Source of the DNA: AV69 sp036498205
GTDB lineage: Bacteria > Verrucomicrobiota > Verrucomicrobiia > Chthoniobacterales > UBA10450
Length of the DNA stretch: 15,659 bases
Assembly (NCBI GenBank): GCA_036498205.1
Contig: DASXIC010000023.1
Coordinates: 1 to 15,659, forward strand
Direction: 5' to 3'
The position numbers and the translations under genes are program-made. This document shows, piece after piece, positions 7,713-14,559 of the stretch. The stretch's first letter is position 1; each line of letters starts with the position of its first letter. The notes beneath the pieces are model-generated. The model saw only the letters and a program-made list of their open reading frames with translations, ran no database searches and had not been told where the DNA came from.

Positions 7713-9008
7713 ATGCAAGCCCCTTCGCTACCGCCTGGCACGACCCAGCGAACGCTTGCCATTATCATGGGGGGCGGTGCGGGAACGCGGCTCTTTCCCT
7801 TAACAAAAGACCGGGCCAAACCAGCCGTGCCACTCGGCGGCAAATATCGGCTGGTTGATATTCCAATCAGCAACTGTCTCAATTCCGGCCTGCGTTCGAT
7901 TTACGTGCTGACACAATTCAACAGCATGTCGCTGCATCGCCACATCCAGGCGAGTTATAAGTTCGATAATTTTTCTCGCAGTTTCGTCGATATCCTGGCG
8001 GCGCAACAAACGCCTGAGGGTTCGCAATGGTATCAGGGAACCGCCGACGCTGTTCGCCAAAACATGCGCTATTTTCTCGAGCTGCCGGTCGAGTTCTATC
8101 TCATTTTGAGTGGCGATCAGCTCTATCGAATGGATTTTCGCGCGCTCTTGCATCAGCACATTCGCTCCGGCGCAGAGATCACCCTCGCGACCAAACCCGT
8201 TCGCCGCGAACAAGCCTCCGATTTTGGGATCATGCTCAGTGGAGAAGACCGGAGAATCACACGATTTGTCGAGAAACCGAAGGAGGCAAAGGTGCTCGAC
8301 GAGCTAAAAATGAATCGAGATTTGCTCGCCTCTGTCGGGCACGCCCAGGAAGAGGAACTATTTCAGGCGTCGATGGGCATTTACGTGTTCAACCGAAATG
8401 TGCTGGTGGAATGCCTCAACAACGACCTCTTCGATTTCGGCAAGCACGTGATTCCGGCTGCAATTCAAGAACGCAACGTCAGCGCTTATATTTTCGATGG
8501 CTACTGGGAAGACATCGGTACAATCCGCGCATTCTACGAGGCGAATCTCGATCTGACTGACATCGTTCCGGAATACAGCTTTTTCGAGGTTGAAGCGCCG
8601 ATTTACACCCACCCGCGATTCCTGCCCGGGAGCAAAATCAACGGCGCCACCTTGCGCCAGGCGATTATCTCCGATGGCTGTATCATTTCAGACGCGCACC
8701 TCGAGCGCTGTGTTGTCGGCGTCCGCAGTATCATTCAAAGCGGCGCAACCATTCGCAACAGCGTGGTGATGGGGGCCGATTATTATGAAATTAACGCGTC
8801 GGCCTCAACCGACCGAATTCCAATCGGGATCGGAAAAAATTGCGTGATCGACCGCGCAATTATCGATAAGAACGCTCGGATCGCCGACGGCGTTGTCATC
8901 ACGCCGGAAGGTAAGCCGGAAAATCTCGACGCCGAAAATTACTACATTCGCGACGGAATCGTGGTGGTCCCGAAAGACGCGACTATTCCGCCAGGCGTTT
9001 GGATTTGA
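7713..9008 (+). CDS. glgC: Glucose-1-phosphate adenylyltransferase (ADP-glucose pyrophosphorylase)
   Basis: A 431-residue enzyme making ADP-glucose from glucose-1-phosphate and ATP, the committed step of bacterial glycogen synthesis. The nucleotidyltransferase signature GGGAGTRLFPLT is at 20-31, followed by KPAVPLGGKYRLVDIPISN, GTADAVRQN (109-117) and the SGDQLYRMD segment with Asp135, the expected catalytic metal ligand. FVEKPKE and GYWEDIGTIRAFYEANL mark the sugar-binding part. The C-terminal third has the hexapeptide-like left-handed beta-helix used for oligomerisation and allostery. The gene seems complete and ends 3 bp before the convergent lipoprotein gene. The start is ATG 7713; AGGAG (7708-7712) touches it with no spacer, which is unusual. 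No other glg gene is beside it. Confidence 0.96.
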   Translation: MQAPSLPPGTTQRTLAIIMGGGAGTRLFPLTKDRAKPAVPLGGKYRLVDIPISNCLNSGLRSIYVLTQFNSMSLHRHIQASYKFDNFSRSFVDILAAQQTPEGSQWYQGTADAVRQNMRYFLELPVEFYLILSGDQLYRMDFRALLHQHIRSGAEITLATKPVRREQASDFGIMLSGEDRRITRFVEKPKEAKVLDELKMNRDLLASVGHAQEEELFQASMGIYVFNRNVLVECLNNDLFDFGKHVIPAAIQERNVSAYIFDGYWEDIGTIRAFYEANLDLTDIVPEYSFFEVEAPIYTHPRFLPGSKINGATLRQAIISDGCIISDAHLERCVVGVRSIIQSGATIRNSVVMGADYYEINASASTDRIPIGIGKNCVIDRAIIDKNARIADGVVITPEGKPENLDAENYYIRDGIVVVPKDATIPPGVWI

Positions 9009-9011
9009 TCG

Positions 9012-9215
9012 CTAGCGGTGATCGGTCATTCCCGCGAACTGGCCTTGCGTTTCCCATCTCTCCTGTTTGTTCCAGGGAATTTGGGACTCACGCCCTGAGT
9101 CGGGATCGTCGACAAGCGCCGGTTTAGGTTTTTCGGTCGCGCAGGAGGCGAAAAGCGAGCAGCCGATGGCAAGTAGCAAGAATGAGATGGTTCGTTTAGG
9201 AATTAGAGCCAGCAT
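9012..9215 (-). CDS. Short putative lipoprotein
   Basis: A 67-residue protein with a basic N-terminus (MLALIPKRT), a hydrophobic segment FLLLAIGCSLFA, and then SCATEKPKPALVDDPDSG. Cysteines follow AIG and FAS; the second is followed by a hydrophilic mature chain and is the more likely lipidated residue, although Phe at -3 is not ideal. The mature part is only about 45 residues, charged, and includes IPWNKQERWETQGQ, with no recognisable fold. The ATG overlaps the end of the upstream coiled-coil gene by 20 bp, so the two are almost surely co-transcribed and coupled. Similar short lipoproteins with an IPWN-x-x-x-x-WE motif seem to recur in Verrucomicrobiota (recollection, not checked). Function unknown; envelope location inferred. 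Confidence 0.75.
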   Translation of the reverse strand: MLALIPKRTISFLLLAIGCSLFASCATEKPKPALVDDPDSGRESQIPWNKQERWETQGQFAGMTDHR

Positions 9216-9987
9216 AGATCACGGTATCACCAGGTTGAACCTGGACGCCACGCGCCAGGCTGTTGCCGACAATATCGCCAATAGCCGTGGCCGGTTCAAC
9301 GGAGGAAATACGAATTTTTCCGATTGTGGTCCCACCCCGCAAAACGAGCATTTCGGCGTTTGCCTCCACCCCCTGACGCTCGCCCAGATTCAAAACAACA
9401 AAGTTGTAGGCGCGGTTCACCACTAAAACAGTTCCGCGAATTGCACCGCGGAAGGATCGTTCGCGAGGTTTGCTTGCCACGTCTGTTCCACGGTTTTGAA
9501 GCCGGCTCGGTTGCATCTTCTCGGCCAGCAAGGTCTTCTCTTCCTCCGCTGCGTCGACTTGTTTGCGCGCTTCATCGAGCTGGGCTTGCAGCTCTGCCAA
9601 TGACGGCGCACCGGGGTTCGGATTGACCGGTGCCTTCGTCATTTCGCCGATATGCTTTTGCAAATCGGCAATCTGCGCTTCGTCCGCCTGCAATTTCGAA
9701 AGCAAATCGGCCTTTTCAGTCTGCGTTTTGACCAGCTCCGTCTCGGCGGTTGCGATATGATTCTCCGTTTCAGCTGCTTTGGACGCCTCCGTCGCCATGT
9801 TTGCTTCTCGAAGGTTAATGTTTTCTTCCGCCGCTATTCGTTCCCTCTGGATCGCTTTCTTTTCTGCCATCGCCGCGGCAATGCCGACGCGCAGTGTTTT
9901 GACTTTGCTCGTGTTTAAAACGCCGAAAACGGTCGAAACGAGCAGGAGGGATACAGAAATTGCGATCAACGTTCTGGGAGAATTCAC
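9196..9987 (-). CDS. Membrane-anchored coiled-coil protein with C-terminal beta domain
   Basis: A 263-residue protein of unknown function. Residues about 6-24 form one hydrophobic helix (anchor or uncleaved signal). About 38-118 is Ala/Glu/Lys/Gln-rich and predicted coiled coil; a Pro/Asn-rich break follows at 120-128 and a second coil runs to about 158. After a basic linker, residues about 181-260 form a compact beta-rich domain (GTVLVVNRAYNFVVLNLG, then EMLVLRGGTTIGKIRIS, ending VQPGDTVIY). The pattern of this domain recalls the C-terminal domain of FlgT and related envelope proteins, and more loosely MreC; this is inference. Start is GTG at 9987. It overlaps the downstream lipoprotein gene by 20 bp, suggesting a joint periplasmic or envelope role. 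Confidence 0.8.
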   Translation of the reverse strand: MNSPRTLIAISVSLLLVSTVFGVLNTSKVKTLRVGIAAAMAEKKAIQRERIAAEENINLREANMATEASKAAETENHIATAETELVKTQTEKADLLSKLQADEAQIADLQKHIGEMTKAPVNPNPGAPSLAELQAQLDEARKQVDAAEEEKTLLAEKMQPSRLQNRGTDVASKPRERSFRGAIRGTVLVVNRAYNFVVLNLGERQGVEANAEMLVLRGGTTIGKIRISSVEPATAIGDIVGNSLARGVQVQPGDTVIYAGSNS

Positions 9988-10012
9988 GAGTCTTAGCGGG
10001 TTAAACCGGACT

Positions 10013-10040
10013 TTTATCCGAAAATTAGCGCACTTTTCAA
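10013..10040 (-). promoter_or_regulatory. Candidate sigma70-type promoter for the coiled-coil/lipoprotein unit
   Basis: On the minus strand TTGAAA (10035-10040) is separated by 16 bp from GATAAA (10013-10018), 5/6 and 4/6 matches to the -35 and -10 consensus. It would give a leader of about 20 nt before the GTG at 9987. No competing pair of similar quality was seen in the 112-bp divergent gap. Confidence 0.45.
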
Positions 10041-10064
10041 CACCGGAATGAAGATGGTCGAAGT

Positions 10065-10094
10065 CTTGCGCCCTGCCACCTGCGCCCCTATAGA
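10065..10094 (+). promoter_or_regulatory. Weak candidate promoter for the small basic protein/NYN nuclease pair
   Basis: TTGCGC followed 17 bp later by TATAGA (10089-10094) gives a 3/6 and 4/6 match with ideal spacing. The -10 element abuts the AAGGAG that precedes the ATG at 10100, so the transcript would begin at or near the start codon. That would make the mRNA nearly leaderless and leave the AAGGAG untranscribed, which argues against either the promoter or the binding site being real. Confidence 0.25.
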
Positions 10095-10099
10095 AGGAG

Positions 10100-10243
10100 A
10101 TGGGCCAGCAACATCGAATTCGTGCGAAACGGAAACGCCGTTTAGCTTATTTGGAGCGGCGAAAAGCGAAGGAAAGGACAGTCCGCGCTCAGGCGACGCG
10201 AGCTAAACCTAAGAAAGCCGCCCCCAGCCAGAGCGCGGAATGA
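10100..10243 (+). CDS. Small, strongly basic 47-residue protein
   Basis: A short open frame from ATG 10100 to TGA 10241-10243. The product begins MGQQHRIRAKRKRRLAYLER and continues Lys/Arg/Ala-rich (RKAKERTVRA, then AKPKKAAPSQSAE). About 17 of 47 residues are Arg or Lys and only four are acidic, so it is expected to bind RNA or DNA. AAGGAG (10094-10099) lies directly against the ATG. It ends 18 bp before the NYN nuclease gene on the same strand, so the two are probably co-transcribed. I recall very similar small proteins (MGQ-x-HR-x-R-x-KRKRR) annotated as hypothetical in Verrucomicrobiota genomes; this is memory, not a search. The size and charge resemble a small ribosome- or rRNA-associated protein, but no known ribosomal protein is matched. 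Confidence 0.75.
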   Translation: MGQQHRIRAKRKRRLAYLERRKAKERTVRAQATRAKPKKAAPSQSAE

Positions 10244-10261
10244 GCTCCGCGCGCAATCGAG

Positions 10262-10669
10262 ATGCGCGCCCGCTATCTTATCGTTGACGGTCACAGCGCG
10301 ATTTTCGCCTGGCCGGAGTTGGGGCGGCTGCACTCACGGCGTTCTTCTTTGGCACGTGATGTCCTCGTAAAAAAACTCAGGGATTATCAGGATTACACGG
10401 GGGTTCACGTCGTCATTGTCTTCGATGGAGCCGGCTCGACCGCCAGCGACGTTTCCGAACCGCACGGGGTCCAAATTTTCTATTCCCGCGCCGGCCAAAC
10501 TGCCGACGCCATTATTGAACGTCTGGCCGGCAAATACGCCGGCAGATTCGATCTTATTGTTGCCACGTCGGATTTGCTTGAGCGGCAAACTGCCAGCGCC
10601 TGTGGTGCCGATTGTATTTCAATCGACAACCTGCGCGCGCTGATCGATGAAGCCGTGCCGCCGCGTTAA
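10262..10669 (+). CDS. YacP-like NYN domain protein (predicted ribonuclease)
   Basis: A 135-residue PIN-like NYN domain protein of the YacP/Rae1 family. In Bacillus, Rae1 is a ribosome-associated endoribonuclease that cleaves mRNA in the A site; activity here is inferred. The N-terminal strand YLIVDGHSAIFAWPEL holds Asp9; the family usually has DGYN, here DGHS. Further candidate metal-binding acids are Asp55 (VFDGAGS), Asp82 (GQTADAIIE) and Asp104 (VATSD), in the correct order. It is shorter than the Bacillus protein (about 170 residues), with the loss at the C-terminus after IDNLRALIDE. Start ATG 10262 follows the small basic gene by 18 bp. Its stop shares TTAA (10666-10669) with that of the convergent receiver gene. 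Confidence 0.85.
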   Translation: MRARYLIVDGHSAIFAWPELGRLHSRRSSLARDVLVKKLRDYQDYTGVHVVIVFDGAGSTASDVSEPHGVQIFYSRAGQTADAIIERLAGKYAGRFDLIVATSDLLERQTASACGADCISIDNLRALIDEAVPPR

Positions 10670-11100
10670 ACCGCTGACAGTATTGACGTTAATCGAGCAT
10701 CGCGTCGGGCATGTGTTCGAGTGGTCATGAGGACGCGCGAAAGCACACTGTAAAGCTGCTCGGCCGGCAAATTCTTGCTGACATAGCCATTGGCTCCGGC
10801 GCGCAAGGCTGCGTGCATTTTTTCTTCGTCGTAGCCCAAACCGGTGAACACGATAATAGGAAGATTTTGATCGGCACTGCGAATGGAGGAGATCAGCGAA
10901 ATGCCATCTTGTTTCGGAAAATTGATATCGATGATGACTACTTCGCAGTGATTCGTCTCTAACCAGGAGAGGATGCCAGTTCCATCGGTGAGGCTTACGG
11001 AAGTGTGCTGTTTGCTCTCTAAATAAGCAGACAGGAATCTCGCAACCCGGGGATCGTCATCGGCGACCAGGAACTCGACTGTCGAAGGGGCTGTTTCCAT
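10666..11100 (-). CDS. Stand-alone response regulator receiver protein
   Basis: A 144-residue single-domain receiver. The acidic pocket is Asp14-Asp15-Asp16 (VADDDP), the phospho-acceptor is Asp58 (VVIIDIN), the switch Thr is Thr86 (IIVFTG) and the conserved Lys is Lys109 (YVSKNLP), so it should be phosphorylatable. No output domain follows; the last about 20 residues are basic (TRTHARRDARL) and may be a tail. It would act through protein contacts, as CheY or Spo0F do. It is on the same strand as lpxD and the two histidine kinases upstream but is separated from lpxD by 145 bp, in which I see no terminator or clear promoter. Pairing with those kinases is plausible but not shown. The stop codon overlaps the convergent NYN gene. 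Confidence 0.9.
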   Translation of the reverse strand: METAPSTVEFLVADDDPRVARFLSAYLESKQHTSVSLTDGTGILSWLETNHCEVVIIDINFPKQDGISLISSIRSADQNLPIIVFTGLGYDEEKMHAALRAGANGYVSKNLPAEQLYSVLSRVLMTTRTHARRDARLTSILSAV

Positions 11101-11245
11101 CGCTTGTATTGCTCACCAACTAAGAGCATCAATCTTGCCAGCGCGCTCAGTTAGCCGTTGGCTTTTGGAGCGGGCCGGGAGAACACCGGATCATGGAAAA
11201 GCTCTCTGTTTTCGAGATATCCGGCGGCGGCAGCGGTTACCCTGC

Positions 11246-12283
11246 CTACAGCCCTATTTTTTTCTCGAGCCTCTTTAACCGCTCGAAAAATTCACCTAGT
11301 CGCCGCACCCATGCGAGATGCATTTTCGCTTCTTTTAACGGAACTGATGGAGTCGCCCACCAAACGCCACCATTAAGGTTTTTTGAAACCCCAGTCTGTG
11401 CTCCGATGGCCGTGCCATCCGCAATCTCGATATGGCCGATAATCCCGGCCTGTCCGCCGATCATGACGCGCTGGCCGATTCGCACACTCCCGGCAATACC
11501 TGTTTGCGCCGCGATCACGGTATGTTTGCCGATGATCACGTTGTGGGCCACCTGCACCAGGTTGTCGATTTTTGCGCCTTCCTGGATCCAAGTGCGTCCA
11601 AATCGTGCCCGATCGATTGTGGTGTTGGCGCCGATTTCCACGTCATCGTCGATTTGCACGATCCCGATTTGGGGCACTTTTTGTTGTCCTTCGCGTGTCA
11701 GCTCGAATCCGAAACCATCGGCTCCGATGACTGCGCCACTATGCAAAATGACGCCTTTGCCAATCCGGCATCTTTCCCGAACCGTCACTCGTGGGTAAAT
11801 CATGCAACTATCCCCAATGATCACGTCATGCCCGATGTAGCTCCCGGCAGAGATGATGGTCCCTGCACCAATTTGCGCCCCGGCTTCAACCACGACAAAG
11901 GGTTGGATGGAAACATCGCGGCCTAGTTTCGCACTTTGATCAATTATTGCGGTGGGATGAATTCCAGGTGAAAACCTCACTGGCGGCGGAGCAAAACGCA
12001 TTACAATTTGCTCGAATGCTTTTGCAGGGCTTGCCACGCGAATCACGGCCGGGCTGATTTCCTCTGCAAAGTCCTGTGGGACGAAGACGGCGGCAGCGCG
12101 TGTTTTCCGAAGCTGGGCGGCGTAACGCGGATGGTAAAAGAACGAAATCTCCTCTGGCGTCGCTTCGGCCAGGGACGCCGCGCCAGAAATTCTCGTATTC
12201 GGGTCGCCCTTAAGCTCGCCGCTCGCGCCCAATGCGATCTCTTTCAGTGTCAATGCCACAATCTGTTCGCCCGCGCGAATCAT
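11246..12283 (-). CDS. lpxD: UDP-3-O-acylglucosamine N-acyltransferase LpxD
   Basis: Adds the N-linked acyl chain from acyl-ACP to UDP-3-O-acylglucosamine, the third step of lipid A synthesis in the cytosol. After the N-terminal uridine-binding domain (LTLKEIALGASGELKGD) comes a long left-handed beta-helix of hexapeptide repeats. VIGADGFGFELTREG, IEIGANTTIDRA and the QVAHNVIIG box with the catalytic His (codon 11543-11545) are diagnostic. The frame is open upstream to a TTG at 12385, but that extension encodes an aldolase remnant, not LpxD. Candidate starts are ATG 12295, ATG 12283 (chosen: it overlaps a TGA as ATGA) and GTG 12259. With the GTG start the protein has 337 residues and the catalytic His is number 239, as in E. 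coli LpxD, so that start is a serious alternative. Confidence 0.93.
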   Translation of the reverse strand: MIRAGEQIVALTLKEIALGASGELKGDPNTRISGAASLAEATPEEISFFYHPRYAAQLRKTRAAAVFVPQDFAEEISPAVIRVASPAKAFEQIVMRFAPPPVRFSPGIHPTAIIDQSAKLGRDVSIQPFVVVEAGAQIGAGTIISAGSYIGHDVIIGDSCMIYPRVTVRERCRIGKGVILHSGAVIGADGFGFELTREGQQKVPQIGIVQIDDDVEIGANTTIDRARFGRTWIQEGAKIDNLVQVAHNVIIGKHTVIAAQTGIAGSVRIGQRVMIGGQAGIIGHIEIADGTAIGAQTGVSKNLNGGVWWATPSVPLKEAKMHLAWVRRLGEFFERLKRLEKKIGL

Positions 12284-12468
12284 CGCTTCGAGCATACGCT
12301 TGTCCGCATAACTGCGGGCTCCCCTCGAGAGCTGAATGATAAAAAGGGCTTTGCTTTGGCTATTGGCACGGAACAATTCCAGCAACGGCTCATATTGTTA
12401 ATATTGTAGGCGCCGACCGCGAATTTCCCGTAGGCGCTTTTATAGAGCTGGCCGGTGGTGACGATCAT
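12260..12468 (-). pseudogene. 5' fragment of a class II fructose-bisphosphate aldolase gene, frameshifted
   Basis: From ATG 12468 the minus strand encodes IVTTGQLYKSAYGKFAVGAY followed by NINNM, the usual N-terminus of a class II fructose-1,6-bisphosphate aldolase subtype. At about 12391 the frame breaks. In the next frame the aldolase sequence continues as EPLLELFRANSQSK, FIIQLSRGARSYADKR and MLEAMIRAGEQI. A single lost G (ATGGAG to ATGAG) explains the break. After about 70 codons the similarity stops and LpxD sequence begins without any spacer; the rest of the aldolase (about 270 residues, including most metal and substrate residues) is absent. The shifted frame ends at TGA 12280-12282. The family assignment is from recognised motifs, not from a search. 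Confidence 0.72.
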
Positions 12469-12516
12469 GACAATTCGACACCGTCGCGATCCGAGGCGAC
12501 GATCGGCGCTCAAAGT

Positions 12517-12551
12517 AAATCCGAAATCAGAAATCCAAAATCGGAAATACG
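12517..12551. repeat. Five imperfect 7-bp tandem repeats (AAATCNG type)
   Basis: Read on the plus strand, five contiguous heptamers occur: AAATCCG, AAATCAG, AAATCCA, AAATCGG, AAATACG. They fill most of the gap between the histidine kinase stop (12556) and the aldolase remnant. Each differs from AAATCNG by one base at most. Such short AT-rich heptamer arrays are known as dispersed intergenic repeats in some bacteria, e.g. cyanobacteria; whether this one is dispersed is not known. It may mark the upstream edge of the rearranged block. Confidence 0.6.
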
Positions 12552-12555
12552 ACCT

Positions 12556-14559
12556 CTAATCGGAGTTAGTGTTTGCTGGCAAAGCGATGCTCACCGATGT
12601 GCCATGCGCGCTCGTATCGATGTCAACGCGTCCGTTGTGGTCGAAGACCGTTCGCTTCACAATCGGCAGACCGAGCCCCATCCCGCGGGCCTTGGTCGTG
12701 CAGAAAGGAGAAAAAACCTTATCTCGCATCTCCGGATCGATGCCGCGGCCATTATCCTGCACCGTCACCAGGACCGCGCTGGTCCGCTCACCCTGCCGAA
12801 TAGGTTTGGCCGAAAGGATGATCCGCGGTTTTTTTTGTTCAGTCACGGCTTCGGCAGCGTTCGCCACAAGATGCGCGACCGCCTCCGCCAGCGCATTTTC
12901 GTCGCCTAAAACCGTGGGCAAGTCGGCCGGAAGCTGGGTCTCGACGGCGACGCCACCATTCACGCTGAATTTCGTTTTGGCCAGCTCAACCCCGCGCTTA
13001 ACTGAGGCGCGAATGTCGAGCGGCTTCATATTCAACTCTGCCGGATGAGCAAAGGAATTGATCTGGGTGATGATCTTGTCCAACCGGTCGATTTCCTGCA
13101 CCACGATCTGGTTGAAATCTTTGCGGAAGTCGGGGTCTTCGAAGCGCTCTGGCAACAATTGTGCAAATGTTTTGATCGCCACCAGCGGGTTGCGAATTTC
13201 GTGCGACATGCTCGCGGCCAGGTCAGTCCAAAACGCCGCGCGATCCACCAGGTCCTGTTTTTGCCGCAGATTCTGCTCAGCTGTCAGGTCGTGAATAACT
13301 GCCACTGCGCCCAGCGGAGTGCGATGGTCGAGCAGCCGCCGCGTTTCAACCGATAGCGAACGGCGCGTATTTTGATCGATCCACTGACCAGGTGGAAGAG
13401 TAGTGGTGGCATCAAGTGTTTCACGCAACATTACCGCGAGCTTGGTCCCAACGGCTTCGACAGGCCGGTTGAGAACGTCGGCCGTCTTTAGGCCGAGGAC
13501 ATTTTCCGCGGGCGGATTAAACCAGCGCACAATCCCTTCTTCATCGATGGCAACAATTCCCGGCGGAATGGACTTCAAAAGCGTTTCCGCCAGAGTCTTC
13601 TGGACCGTTACCTCTTCATAGAGGAGCGCGTTCTCCAGAACGGTCGAGACGTGTTCGGCCAGAATCGTTAACCCTTCCAGGTCGGTATAATCAAACGGCA
13701 AACCGGTTACGCGATAACCGAAGAAGAGCCAGCCGATAATCCGGCCCCGCGCGTAAAGCGGAACGATTACTTCCGCGCCGAAGGTATCGAGAGCGCGGCG
13801 TAAAAGCAGACGCTGACTTTGGTCTATAACCTGGCCCAGATTGGCACGGGCAATCAAGTGGGCATGGGTTTCGAACCAACGCACCAGCGGATCGCGTTCA
13901 CCATATTCCACTTCGTTCGTTTCAGGAAGGCAGCGCAAACCGCCTCGGAGCCGATATCTGTCTCCCTGCCGAATCCGAGAAAAGATTCCCACCCGGGTGA
14001 CGCCAGCCGCATCCGCCACTCCTTCGACTACGTTTGCCAATAGGGTATCGACGTTGTCGAACCGGCGGAACACCCGCGGAAAACGGAGCATCGGGAGGGA
14101 AGGAGCGTAGGAACGTTCGCCTGCTCGTTCCGAACGACGATCGGCCTCACTGAACGGTTGACGTGAACCCTCGCGTAGCTCGCGATTTGTCTGTTGCAGG
14201 TTCAGGTAGTCAAATGCGCGACTAATCAGGGCCTGAAATCGGCGTCGATCGAGTTCCAAATCTTCAGCCGCATAAATGCCCGATTGTTCCGCGTCCCGCA
14301 GGGGCTCAGAACGGGCCGCCCCAAGAGCGATGAGGAGGGAGTCGGGCCAATCCCGCTCCAGCTTCTCCAGCAGATCTCGAGATTCTTTTGCCCGCAGATC
14401 CATCAATACCAATGCAGGCGATGACTGCTGCAACACTGCCTCCAGTCGGTCCGGTTCGGCAACGTGTCGAACCTGCGCCATCGTGCGCAAATATGCTTTC
14501 ACTCGCCGCAATAAATCCGCGTCCTGCGAGTAGAGAATACAGGTGGGAAAGAGCGTCAT
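12556..14559 (-). CDS. Hybrid-type sensor histidine kinase: receiver-like, GAF, PAS, HisKA, HATPase
   Basis: A 667-residue cytosolic kinase without membrane segments. Residues about 1-118 resemble a receiver: Asp54 (LVLMDLR) is kept but the usual acidic pair is replaced by SQD (11-13) and no clear conserved Lys is seen, so it is probably a degenerate or regulatory receiver. About 165-318 is a GAF domain, ending AEHVSTVLENALLYEE. About 325-435 is a PAS domain (IPPGIVAIDEEGIVRWFN). The phospho-acceptor His453 lies in SMSHEIRNPLVAIKTFAQLL. The ATPase part has N567, DNGRGID (602-608) and GMGLGL (626-631). The arrangement resembles NtrB/AtoS-like kinases that feed sigma54 activators; the regulator is not in view. 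It starts at an ATGA overlap (14556-14559) with the upstream kinase gene, so both are made together. Confidence 0.92.
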   Translation of the reverse strand: MTLFPTCILYSQDADLLRRVKAYLRTMAQVRHVAEPDRLEAVLQQSSPALVLMDLRAKESRDLLEKLERDWPDSLLIALGAARSEPLRDAEQSGIYAAEDLELDRRRFQALISRAFDYLNLQQTNRELREGSRQPFSEADRRSERAGERSYAPSLPMLRFPRVFRRFDNVDTLLANVVEGVADAAGVTRVGIFSRIRQGDRYRLRGGLRCLPETNEVEYGERDPLVRWFETHAHLIARANLGQVIDQSQRLLLRRALDTFGAEVIVPLYARGRIIGWLFFGYRVTGLPFDYTDLEGLTILAEHVSTVLENALLYEEVTVQKTLAETLLKSIPPGIVAIDEEGIVRWFNPPAENVLGLKTADVLNRPVEAVGTKLAVMLRETLDATTTLPPGQWIDQNTRRSLSVETRRLLDHRTPLGAVAVIHDLTAEQNLRQKQDLVDRAAFWTDLAASMSHEIRNPLVAIKTFAQLLPERFEDPDFRKDFNQIVVQEIDRLDKIITQINSFAHPAELNMKPLDIRASVKRGVELAKTKFSVNGGVAVETQLPADLPTVLGDENALAEAVAHLVANAAEAVTEQKKPRIILSAKPIRQGERTSAVLVTVQDNGRGIDPEMRDKVFSPFCTTKARGMGLGLPIVKRTVFDHNGRVDIDTSAHGTSVSIALPANTNSD

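Noticed and set aside
8027..8560. 177-codon plus-strand frame inside glgC
   Set aside because: Shifted frame of a clear glgC gene; no independent signal.
9001..9020. Bidirectional terminator between glgC and the lipoprotein gene
   Set aside because: The GATC-flanked dyad is short, imperfect and lacks T-runs on both sides; it also overlaps both gene ends.
12280..12513. 77-codon minus-strand frame upstream of lpxD as an independent small protein
   Set aside because: Its residues 16-40 are an aldolase N-terminus, and after that the sequence is the out-of-frame reading of continuing aldolase sequence. It is a broken gene, though it may be translated as a leader.
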